From JANOXC01 sp031418215 (lineage in GTDB: Bacteria; Bacteroidota; Bacteroidia; AKYH767-A; OLB10), in the NCBI GenBank assembly GCA_031418215.1, contig JANOXC010000143.1, positions 1-22,244 on the forward strand: 22,244 nucleotides of DNA, given 5' to 3'. Made by a program: the position numbers and the translations under genes. Shown here in pieces: positions 15,109 through 22,244 of the stretch. The notes under the pieces were generated by a model that worked only from the letters and a program-made list of their open reading frames with translations, did not search any database and had not been told where the DNA came from. The first letter of the stretch is position 1. The number at the start of each line of letters is the position of its first letter.

Positions 15109-17412
15109 TTAATCTAATTTAATCCACTTTAAACTTTTGGTGTTCCCGTCGCCAAACATAAAAACAACCTGGTATATTCCGGGTTCAATACCCTTGCCTA
15201 TTTTCTGTTCAGCGGACGGCTTAATTATTTTTAGTACCTGTCCCATCGTGTTCAATAATACAATTTGTTGAATCGGAATTGAATTACCTGAAAGATATTG
15301 TACTTCACTTTGAGATGGATTTGGATAGAGTATTAGGTTGCTTGCAGTAGTTTCTTCATTAATAGAACTCTGATTGCAGTTTGTTATTCCAAAGGTAGCA
15401 GGAGAAATAAAAGTAAATCCACCGGTACCATTTGGACAACGACCATAAGATACGTCGGTAGTTTGAATGCTAAATGTTATGCTGTCTAACACCACTGTTC
15501 CATTGCTTAGCAGTAAGCCCTCTCCGCCGGAAGAAAGTTTGAAATTACAATGAAGGTATGTTGCAGTTGATGCCTGCTGGTCAGCCCAGAGCATAAGATA
15601 ACCATGTGGTTGTATGATTGTACTAACAGGGAAGGCAAACTTTGTATAATTGGCAAAATCATCGGTAAGATAAAGTCCGCCCAATGAAAGCGGTGTATTG
15701 GTTGTGTTGTATAATTCAATCCAGTCAGCATGACTGCCATATTCATTCATAACATCATTACTATTGCTGGCTAAGAGTTCATTTATAACAACTTGTCCGG
15801 CTGACGCTGTATTGAGCTGCGTCTGTAATAAGTAAAACTCGTGTTCGGCACGCTCAGGAGAGAACATTCCTGCATTAATGTTTTCGGCATATATATAATA
15901 TTGAACGGCTACCCCTGAATCTGTTAAGCTAATTCCATAAACAAAATCGCCAGCTGATCCATCATTATGCAAACCGTCATCGAACATGGCAATCCTGTTA
16001 AATCGATCACTTTGATTTTGTCTATACCCAAGCCATATATTAGTTGCATTGGTAACTGATGCAGTGATGTTAACAACATCAAAGATATTAGGGGTGCTGT
16101 CGCTTGGCGTAACATTACTGATAACCGGAGGACTGAATGTAAAATCTGCCGTGGATTGCAAGAAGGTTGATCGTGCCGACATCAGGTTGGAAATGCCTGG
16201 AACAGTATAACTTCCAACTGGTTGATCAGCCGTTAATCCATTTTGAAAATGGGTGTAGGTAAAGAAAGCATTGCTGTCTGATTGCATGGCTGTATCAACA
16301 AGCGCCTGTAACTGTGTCGCAAAGGAAATGTAATTTCCGGAAATGAAATTCTCATTGTTAATTGTCCTGGCATGGGCAATGTATTGTTTTTTAAAGGAGG
16401 CATCCGATATCACGTCTTTAATTAACGGCCAGTATGCATCTGTTCCATGTAAAGAAGAAGAAAGTTGTTGCATGTTTGGTACTGTTAGGCTCCCCAAACT
16501 GGTTGCGCCGCTTCCTGCAAATGGAAATCCGCCCAAACACATATTCAGGTCCCAGATAGTTGGGATGTAACGGTTGTTCTGGTCTTTATATATATAATAG
16601 TTCTGGCTAAAAACACCACTATAACTATCGAGGTTTACGAGTACATTGTTAAACGCCAGCATCCATAATACACGATCCATATCCATGTTATTGTTTAATG
16701 CTGCAGGGTTATTGGTTACTGTGTCGCATAATCTAACGAGGTCGTTCCAACCACTAGTTGACTTCAACTCATAGAAATTAAAATAGCCGCTACTATCAGC
16801 CAATGGTATATAGCGCAGGTTGCTTTTTGTTGTCGGGCTTGGAATAACAACTGGATTGCATTTGAAAAAGGTGTTGTAAGATGAAAAATAGTGCGATGCA
16901 CAAAAATCTTTATTGATGCTTTCCACATTTGAATACAGTCCAATGTAATTTCCGTTGATGTACAGTTGTGCAAAGTTGGATTGTGGGCAATCCATGTATT
17001 GATCCAGGATGTTATAAGAAAGTACTTCTCTGATGATGGATGGGTCGGCATATCCATTCCCTAATTTAATGTCGGTTACGTTATTGTATGATTGATCATT
17101 TACGAAATCGAGCTCGATATGTAATGGGTTCTTAATATAAGTAGAATCATAGGAGCTGTTGCCTTTGTATTTTACACCAACACTATCGAACTGCAAGCCG
17201 TTTATTTTAACCCAATCGGCAAGAATATAATCATCGGTACCGGCTTTGGCAGTATCCATTTGAAAGTCCCAATTCGTTGAGGCAAAATAGACTTCGATTT
17301 TTTGGATGGCACTGACATCATAAAAAGGATTTTGTGCATTTACAAAGAATACTGAAAGCAAGAAAAGGCCTGCTGTTACTGCAAGCCTTTTCATTTTATT
17401 GTTTTTCTTCAT
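15109..17412 (-). CDS. Secreted CotH kinase family protein with lamin-tail and T9SS domains
   Basis: 767 residues from the ATG at 17412 (a TTG at 17427 would overlap the previous gene). Signal MKRLAVTAGLFLLSVFFVNAQ. CotH domain about 35-420: GVKYKGNSSY (79-88), KLGNGYADPSIIREVLSYN (116-134), LYINGNYIGLYSNVESINKDF (150-170), AFNNVLVNLDSYSG, then NYYIYK and IWDLNMCLGGFP (287-297). An Ig-like/choice-of-anchor domain is at 430-528, a lamin-tail domain at about 538-665 (VVINELLASNSNDVMNEYGS, DWIELYNTT), and a sorting domain at 693-767 (LILYPNPS). CotH family members are atypical protein kinases in spore coats; the usual W-D-x-D is W-D-L-N here. It starts 4 bases after the upstream stop, last gene of a likely operon. 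Confidence 0.9.
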   Translation of the reverse strand: MKKNNKMKRLAVTAGLFLLSVFFVNAQNPFYDVSAIQKIEVYFASTNWDFQMDTAKAGTDDYILADWVKINGLQFDSVGVKYKGNSSYDSTYIKNPLHIELDFVNDQSYNNVTDIKLGNGYADPSIIREVLSYNILDQYMDCPQSNFAQLYINGNYIGLYSNVESINKDFCASHYFSSYNTFFKCNPVVIPSPTTKSNLRYIPLADSSGYFNFYELKSTSGWNDLVRLCDTVTNNPAALNNNMDMDRVLWMLAFNNVLVNLDSYSGVFSQNYYIYKDQNNRYIPTIWDLNMCLGGFPFAGSGATSLGSLTVPNMQQLSSSLHGTDAYWPLIKDVISDASFKKQYIAHARTINNENFISGNYISFATQLQALVDTAMQSDSNAFFTYTHFQNGLTADQPVGSYTVPGISNLMSARSTFLQSTADFTFSPPVISNVTPSDSTPNIFDVVNITASVTNATNIWLGYRQNQSDRFNRIAMFDDGLHNDGSAGDFVYGISLTDSGVAVQYYIYAENINAGMFSPERAEHEFYLLQTQLNTASAGQVVINELLASNSNDVMNEYGSHADWIELYNTTNTPLSLGGLYLTDDFANYTKFAFPVSTIIQPHGYLMLWADQQASTATYLHCNFKLSSGGEGLLLSNGTVVLDSITFSIQTTDVSYGRCPNGTGGFTFISPATFGITNCNQSSINEETTASNLILYPNPSQSEVQYLSGNSIPIQQIVLLNTMGQVLKIIKPSAEQKIGKGIEPGIYQVVFMFGDGNTKSLKWIKLD

Positions 17413-17416
17413 TCTG

Positions 17417-18406
17417 TTAATCGACAATCAATTTCAATGGTTTGTATTGTGTTTTATCAGCGGACAAATGAACCAGGTAAATACCAGCAGGTTTCTCTGA
17501 TACAGATATATATGCTTCATTACCATCAACAATTTTTTCTTCTATCATCCTGCCTGTCAAATCGGTTATATATAGACGCTTAATCAATTCATTATTTTCC
17601 CATGAAAGCAGAGTGCCTTCGCTGGCGGGGTTCGGTGCTAAGCGCATTGAAAATAAATTTTGAAATTCTCCAATTCCGACTACACAGGGTCCGCAGCTGG
17701 AATAACAAACAAAAGGCAGAACAATATCAGCAGTTACAACCACTTCCCTGTTGCTGTTCACATTACAGGGACCCGGCACAATTTCACTTGATGATAACTG
17801 GTTGCCATTGTAAAATTTGTATTCATATGTTCCGGCCGGAACATATGAAATCACTTCATAATAGGCGGGAGTGAAACTGTATAAAATTGTTTTCATTGGG
17901 TCCCAGCCTTGAAAATTGCCTGCTACATGAATTCCATTAGAAGAGATTGTTGTTCCCTGCATGTCTACAACATATCTAACCAATGTTAGTCCGGCGGGTG
18001 CATTGCCTGAAAACGGAATGGCGCCAACAAACGTAGTATCATTTGCAAGAGAATCAATGTAAAGCCATCGATTGGCATTTGTAAGGGAATCTACCCTCGA
18101 TTCAATCGGCACAAACTCAGCCTCATAAAACTGGTCACCGTTGATGTAGGTAAATTCATATTTGGCAAAGGCAGGTATTTCAACAATGATGCTATAAATA
18201 GCAGTAATACCTTCTTGTGTCAAGGTTGTAGAATTAGATACCCAATCGCCACCGGGAAAACCGGCCGCAGCTTGAAAATCTCCCGCAATATGAATCCCGG
18301 TAACGTTAATAGGAACACCGGTCATGTCAACAGCGAACTTAACTTTTTTTGCTGATGAAGGTTGTAATCCTATTAATAATAAAAGGAAGGTAATTAATTT
18401 TTTCAT
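17417..18406 (-). CDS. T9SS-secreted protein with two CBM20/48-like repeats
   Basis: 329 residues. Signal MKKLITFLLLLIGLQPSSA. Two beta-sandwich repeats: about 21-130 (VKFAVDMTGVPINVTGIHIA then GDFQ) and 143-243 (VRYVVDMQGTTISSNGIHVA then GNFQGWDP), each with a K/E-Y-E-F/Y-K-F-x-N-G strand; the second ends in CYSSCGPC. The pattern of 'V-D-M ... G-I-H-V-A-G-x-F-Q-G-W' is that of starch-binding/E-set modules (CBM20/48-like) common in Bacteroidota secreted proteins. Sorting domain 252-329 (MRLAPNP, with Ala for the usual Tyr). No catalytic domain, so it is probably a glycan-binding surface protein. It lies 26 bases after the arylsulfotransferase-like gene and 4 before the CotH ATG. Confidence 0.82.
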   Translation of the reverse strand: MKKLITFLLLLIGLQPSSAKKVKFAVDMTGVPINVTGIHIAGDFQAAAGFPGGDWVSNSTTLTQEGITAIYSIIVEIPAFAKYEFTYINGDQFYEAEFVPIESRVDSLTNANRWLYIDSLANDTTFVGAIPFSGNAPAGLTLVRYVVDMQGTTISSNGIHVAGNFQGWDPMKTILYSFTPAYYEVISYVPAGTYEYKFYNGNQLSSSEIVPGPCNVNSNREVVVTADIVLPFVCYSSCGPCVVGIGEFQNLFSMRLAPNPASEGTLLSWENNELIKRLYITDLTGRMIEEKIVDGNEAYISVSEKPAGIYLVHLSADKTQYKPLKLIVD

Positions 18407-18432
18407 TTAAAACAGGTATATATATAATTGAA

Positions 18433-20115
18433 TTAATTCAACAATGTTATTTTTCGGGTAATGGTGCCAAACTCATGACTGCTAAGTTGTACGAAGTAAA
18501 GGCCGCGTTTAAAAGAGGAAAGATCAAGGCTGTTTACATTTCCTGTTCGAAGCAATACGTTACCTAAAACGTCAATAACTGAAATTGACATATCGCTGCT
18601 TGTAAAGGAATGAGAAATTTGTATCTGACCAGTTGTTGGGTTAGGGAATATTCTGATGTTCAAATCACGATCAACATTACTGAGTCCTGTTACGCCGGTA
18701 AAACTAAATTCTGTTGAATATTGATTAACACAACCATTATTATCAGTAATGCGAACCAGGTAATTACCACTCTGTGTAGGTACATAAAAGGAAGAGTTGG
18801 CGCTTGCAATCTGATAACCATTAAAATACCATTGATAGGTTGTTGCCGGTGTTGAATAAAGGGTGTCTGAACTTTGTGTTATTGTTGGAATGGCAGGAGC
18901 AGCATTGTATACATAGCAACTGTCATAACGAAAAGACTTAGGCACTGAGCCTGTTGCAATCTTTGACCAAAGAAGCGTTCCTGCTGCATTAAACTCTTTT
19001 ATAGTTCCCGCTGTAGCAATTGTAACCAACATATTTCCATTTGGTAATTGTTGGGAGTTTCCCATGTTACTATTGTATCCGCCGCTTGCTTGTCGCGATG
19101 TATAAGAAAGAGGTGTAAACGCCATGCCAGGGGTAACTGAATAGTTATACCCATTATACGGAGGAGCGACAATATCAACACAGGAGGCATTTGTTGAAAT
19201 TCCTTGATTATTATATCCAACAAGGTAACCTGCATTTGGAGAACCTTCCGGAATCCAATGTGCATCATGAACAATTTTTAAAATCTGTGTTCCTGTAGCA
19301 CTGTAGACGGCAGGGTGTCCCCAACGGTACAATATATCACCGCCTTTTCCACTGTTACCACCACTATGTGAAGCGGCTTCAGCAGTAGTGGTGCTGTGAT
19401 CGATCACATAAATTTCGCTGAGGGCATGACTACTGATAGCTATCTGGTTCAGCATTGGGTTAAATGAAACGCCATTCACGTGCATCCAGTCTTTCACAGT
19501 GCTGAAGTTGATGTTCAATAATTCAGGGTGATCAATGATGGATGTCTGATAGTTTGCTTTAGCCGGATTCACATTTTGAACCAGATGATCCCAAGCATGC
19601 CACTCCCAAACAATATTACCACCAGTTGCACCTACAGGTGCTACTTCAACAATTTTATCGGGCCATATCTCAAAACTTTGCGTGCAGCCGGCAGCCGTTA
19701 ATTCAGCAGCTGTCTTTCTTTCATAAGCAATCAGTAATACATTCCCATTTGGCATTGGACAAATATCATGATGTGTACAATATTGAGTTGTGGAATAAAC
19801 ATAATCCCAAATTACATTGCCATTCCAATCTATTTTTTGTACTTCTCCGCAGATGGGCCCGCCTGTAAAGGAGTTGCCTGTACGAGAAACGGTTCTAACC
19901 AATGTTCCTCCCGGAATCATGTAGGTAGAGTAGCCTGTCTTGGAGGTAGCCGGCATTGTCCAGGTATGAACTACGGTACTATTGGTATCAATAAGGGTGA
20001 TTACATTGTTGTTCATCACACCATAAAGGGTATAGTTACCCCACTGTTGGGAATAGCAATTAAATTTGAAAAGGAGTGTAAACGCAAGTATTGATAGGAA
20101 ATTTTTAAACTGCAT
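18433..20115 (-). CDS. Arylsulfotransferase-like (ASST) beta-propeller, T9SS-secreted
   Basis: 560 residues from the ATG at 20115; an upstream in-frame TTG at 20178 would precede the promoter and hide the signal MQFKNFLSILAFTLLFKFNCYSQ. Residues 25-405 read as a six-bladed propeller of the arylsulfotransferase family, with TYMIPGG, KIDWNGNVIWDY, CTHHDICPMPNGNVLL (His115-116), DWMHVNGVSFNP (His212) and IVHDAHWIPEGSPNAG (His284, His287). Such histidines are where the family's covalent sulfo-His lies. Then an Ig-like module (about 408-475) and a sorting domain (485-560, IRIFPNP). The family moves sulfate between phenolic compounds without PAPS; activity here is not shown by sequence alone. First gene of the likely operon, right behind a good promoter. 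Confidence 0.85.
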   Translation of the reverse strand: MQFKNFLSILAFTLLFKFNCYSQQWGNYTLYGVMNNNVITLIDTNSTVVHTWTMPATSKTGYSTYMIPGGTLVRTVSRTGNSFTGGPICGEVQKIDWNGNVIWDYVYSTTQYCTHHDICPMPNGNVLLIAYERKTAAELTAAGCTQSFEIWPDKIVEVAPVGATGGNIVWEWHAWDHLVQNVNPAKANYQTSIIDHPELLNINFSTVKDWMHVNGVSFNPMLNQIAISSHALSEIYVIDHSTTTAEAASHSGGNSGKGGDILYRWGHPAVYSATGTQILKIVHDAHWIPEGSPNAGYLVGYNNQGISTNASCVDIVAPPYNGYNYSVTPGMAFTPLSYTSRQASGGYNSNMGNSQQLPNGNMLVTIATAGTIKEFNAAGTLLWSKIATGSVPKSFRYDSCYVYNAAPAIPTITQSSDTLYSTPATTYQWYFNGYQIASANSSFYVPTQSGNYLVRITDNNGCVNQYSTEFSFTGVTGLSNVDRDLNIRIFPNPTTGQIQISHSFTSSDMSISVIDVLGNVLLRTGNVNSLDLSSFKRGLYFVQLSSHEFGTITRKITLLN

Positions 20116-20142
20116 ATTGATTATTGTTTTTGGAAAGGTTAA

Positions 20143-20174
20143 CAAATTTACTGTTTTTGAATGGTAACTGCAAA
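20143..20174 (-). promoter_or_regulatory. Bacteroidota promoter (TTTG-N20-TAAATTTG) for the three-gene operon
   Basis: On the minus strand TTTG (20171-20174) is followed by 20 bases and TAAATTTG (20143-20150), matching the consensus TTTG-N19-TANNTTTG within one base of spacing. The start point would be near 20136-20139, giving a leader of about 20 nt. It is the best promoter in the window and drives the arylsulfotransferase, CBM-like and CotH genes. Confidence 0.65.
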
Positions 20175-20178
20175 GCAA

Positions 20179-20671
20179 AAGGGCTGGACATTGAGTTACT
20201 TTAGCCTTCGATGGAGTATTTCTTGTTTGAATTTATGAAATGTTTGGATTTTCTAACAACGATTAGACAGTTAAATCAAGAATAGTTTAATTGATTTTAA
20301 GGGTTTTTTTAATTCCTTTTTAACAAGTTAATTCAAGAGTTAGATGCCTTGAGCGAACTATTCTTGCGGCGAAGGATAAAATTATTTTCGTGCAGTAAAA
20401 AAAGGATTAATAGGAGAAGCCCGATATGTAAAGGACATCTAAAAGGTAATAGTAAATAGCCTTTAATTGGAGGATATGACAAGCTCTTTGCAATTGCGTT
20501 TACATGTTTCGACTGGAATGGGTAATAACAGCGACCAAGAATGTTCTCACACAAGTTGCAAGCCTCAATAAAACGTGCATGCTAAGTCAAATATCGTAAT
20601 ATCATATTTTACCTTTTGGCGTTGGGGGCTCATTCAATTGGCTCCCATTTTATGATATCACAATAGTAGGC
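20179..20671. other. AT-rich gap; one doubtful small frame
   Basis: Nearly 500 bases without a supported gene. A minus-strand frame (20333-20554, about 73 residues, TTG start, no ATG) contains three Cys in its first 32 residues and a hydrophobic run RCPLHIGLLLLILFLLHE. It has no RBS, homologue I recognise or promoter. It could be a degenerate membrane-protein remnant or chance. Confidence 0.3.
20599..20658 (-). terminator. Nested inverted repeat downstream of the subtilase gene
   Basis: Outer arms ATATCATA (20599-20606) and TATGATAT (20651-20658) enclose an inner hairpin GGGGGC/GCTCCC (20624-20629, 20641-20646, one G-U pair). It begins 14 bases beyond the subtilase stop. No T-tract follows, so it is a possible mRNA end or stabiliser rather than a standard intrinsic terminator. 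Confidence 0.4.
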
Positions 20672-22244
20672 TTATTCAACAATCGTTTTAATGGTTGCAA
20701 AACCCGCATTGGAAGCAACCTTTACTATGTATGTCCCTTTTGATTGCTTTGAAAGATCTAATAAACGACGATTAAGCCCATTGACTACCTGCCATTCTTC
20801 ATTCAAAACTTTTCCGCCGATGATATTATAAACTTCAATCGTTAGCGTTTGGTTTTGATCTCCATTGTAGTCAATAGCAAAGGCACCATTGCCTGGATTT
20901 GGATAGAGGACAAGGTCAAGTTGCTCACCCGTATAATTGTAAACACCTAAAATTTGTATCAGTTGTTTCAGGGCTCTGTAAGCATTAACTTTTCCATGGC
21001 CCCAATTATTATTTCCGGAAGGAGGAATAACTCCTGTATATATATCAGTGATGGCTGTTGAGCTAAATAAATCTTTCACACGTGAAGGTGTAAGTGTGGG
21101 ATCAGCTTGCAACAGTAAAGCAACAATGCCAGCTGTTGCTGGAGATGATGCCGATGTGCCGGAGAATTCAGCATAATAATAGGTATGATTGCTAGTGGCA
21201 TCATAATAGGACGCAATAACATATGGGCTACTTGCTCCGGTGGGGGTATAAGTAGTATCATAGGAACTGACAGCAGTGGCTAATGTAAGACCGGGAGCAG
21301 TGATATCCGGTTTAATTCTTCCATCAAGCATGGGTCCGCGGCTGGAAAAAGGAACGAGTCTGTTGGCTTGAACATATCCGCTATAAGTCCAGGAGTTATT
21401 ATTCATATCAGTAAAATTTACCTTGGAAGCATAGGCCCCCACAAGCAAAACGGAATCACCGGCTCCCATGTCACTAACTGTTGAAATGCTATTGCCGCTT
21501 CTTGCCCAATTTTTAGCAAGACTGTCGAATGCGCATTGGTAACCATATTTATATCCGTAGTAATAATACTCATTCCACATATTGATGTTGCCGTCGTTTG
21601 CTTTAAAGGAAACACCAACTGAATCAGTACCTTTATTATATATATCAATGATCATGCGTGGGCGGCCATTGAACTCCGCTGTTGAATTGATAAACTGAAC
21701 ATGACAAGTATCAACACCATTGGCATTGATAAGAACGTAATCATATATAGAATCATCGAGGCATATATAGGTTGTTGTGCTTCCTGCTAAATTGCCGGAG
21801 TAAAGTGTAACTGCAGCACAAAATGTTTTTAAGGAATCATCCCATGCAACTACCCATGTTCGTTGGTAAGTTGTACCGGAAAACTTTAGAAAAGTATTTA
21901 GTACAGTATCAGATGGGGTAAATGTTTTTGCAAGATGTATTTTCTCCGTACCTTCATTACCCGCACTCATCACAATTATTTTTCCGGGTCCGGTGAGGTT
22001 GTTGAAAGCCTGGTTCAATAAAGTTGAGCCATCATGCGGACCACTTTGTGAACCCCAGGAAATATTTACAACACATGGCTTACCAACCAATGTTGCGTAG
22101 TTGAATATATAATTTATCCCATCAATAAAATCTGTAAATGTTCCCTGCTGCCATTGTGCTGCAATGGTATCACGCCGCACGCCAACAAGCACAACATCGC
22201 TTTCGTAAGCCATTCCCCTGAAACGTGTATGTGTTGCATTACTG
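20672..22244 (-). CDS. Subtilisin-like serine protease (S8) with T9SS sorting domain, 5' truncated
   Basis: C-terminal 523 residues of a secreted subtilase; the frame continues through the right edge (S-N-A-T-H-T-R-F-R-G before M-A-Y-E-S-D), so the ATG at 22213 is internal. Counting from that Met: VNISWGSQSG (49-58), oxyanion Asn in SAGNEG (83-88), FSSRGPMLDGRIKPDITAPG (289-308), catalytic Ser354 in SGTSASSPATAG, NWGHGKVNAYRAL, and sorting domain 433-513 (LVLYPNPG). The catalytic Asp and His lie outside the window. About 150 residues (95-250) of beta-rich sequence are inserted between the Asn and Ser motifs, as in several Bacteroidota subtilases. Likely a secreted nutrient-degrading protease. 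Confidence 0.95.
   Translation of the reverse strand, partial: SNATHTRFRGMAYESDVVLVGVRRDTIAAQWQQGTFTDFIDGINYIFNYATLVGKPCVVNISWGSQSGPHDGSTLLNQAFNNLTGPGKIIVMSAGNEGTEKIHLAKTFTPSDTVLNTFLKFSGTTYQRTWVVAWDDSLKTFCAAVTLYSGNLAGSTTTYICLDDSIYDYVLINANGVDTCHVQFINSTAEFNGRPRMIIDIYNKGTDSVGVSFKANDGNINMWNEYYYYGYKYGYQCAFDSLAKNWARSGNSISTVSDMGAGDSVLLVGAYASKVNFTDMNNNSWTYSGYVQANRLVPFSSRGPMLDGRIKPDITAPGLTLATAVSSYDTTYTPTGASSPYVIASYYDATSNHTYYYAEFSGTSASSPATAGIVALLLQADPTLTPSRVKDLFSSTAITDIYTGVIPPSGNNNWGHGKVNAYRALKQLIQILGVYNYTGEQLDLVLYPNPGNGAFAIDYNGDQNQTLTIEVYNIIGGKVLNEEWQVVNGLNRRLLDLSKQSKGTYIVKVASNAGFATIKTIVE

Noticed and set aside
16764..17057. Minus-strand 97-residue frame inside the CotH gene
   Set aside because: Alternative-frame shadow; composition (many Ile, Thr, His) is not protein-like and the CotH frame is conserved in motif.
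20116..20178. TTG start of the arylsulfotransferase-like gene at 20178
   Set aside because: It would place the promoter inside the gene and put 21 residues before the signal peptide; ATG at 20115 is better.

Overview
The window looks like the chromosome of a Bacteroidota bacterium, probably from the Chitinophagales/Sphingobacteriales part of the phylum. The support is six secreted proteins ending in Por/type IX secretion (T9SS) sorting domains, several upstream sequences matching the Bacteroidota sigma factor -7 box TANNTTTG, near absence of Shine-Dalgarno sequences, and familiar Bacteroidota gene neighbours such as bactofilin followed by atpZ. Base composition is AT-rich (about 60% AT by eye). 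No tRNA, rRNA, insertion sequence or CRISPR array was seen.

Left third (1-9139): mostly housekeeping genes. The tail of an AlkA-type DNA glycosylase is followed by a hairpin-rich intergenic patch, lysyl-tRNA synthetase (lysS, minus), an M48 metalloprotease lipoprotein (minus), a bifunctional phosphoglucose/phosphomannose isomerase (plus), an SRPBCC/AHSA1 protein (minus), a secreted M43 metalloprotease with PKD and T9SS domains (minus), a CPBP membrane protease (minus) and a DusB-type tRNA-dihydrouridine synthase (plus).

Middle (9140-11914): a plus-strand trio of bactofilin, atpZ and a four-helix AtpI-like protein, tightly packed (50-nt overlap, then a 1-nt gap). It is not followed by atpB; instead there is a repeat-rich intergenic patch and a convergent gene. 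That gene encodes a J-domain protein whose middle resembles the beta domains of BatD. Divergent from it is a single-domain response regulator, with a dyad-symmetric sequence between the two.

Right half (11915-22244): all minus strand and almost entirely export-oriented. Going leftward from the right edge: a subtilisin-like T9SS protease (5' end outside the window), a 556-base gap, then an apparent three-gene operon (arylsulfotransferase-like beta-propeller, protein with two carbohydrate-binding-like repeats, CotH kinase with lamin-tail domain; all three T9SS cargo) behind the best promoter in the window. After it come a prolyl-aminopeptidase-like lipoprotein and a large T9SS protein of unknown function.

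The points most worth a second look are the CotH/arylsulfotransferase/CBM-like operon, the J-domain/BatD-like fusion, the orphaned atpZ-atpI pair, the two structured intergenic repeats, and an excess of 8-10 bp alternating TA tracts inside genes, arising from TAT/ATA codon pairs for Tyr and Ile.
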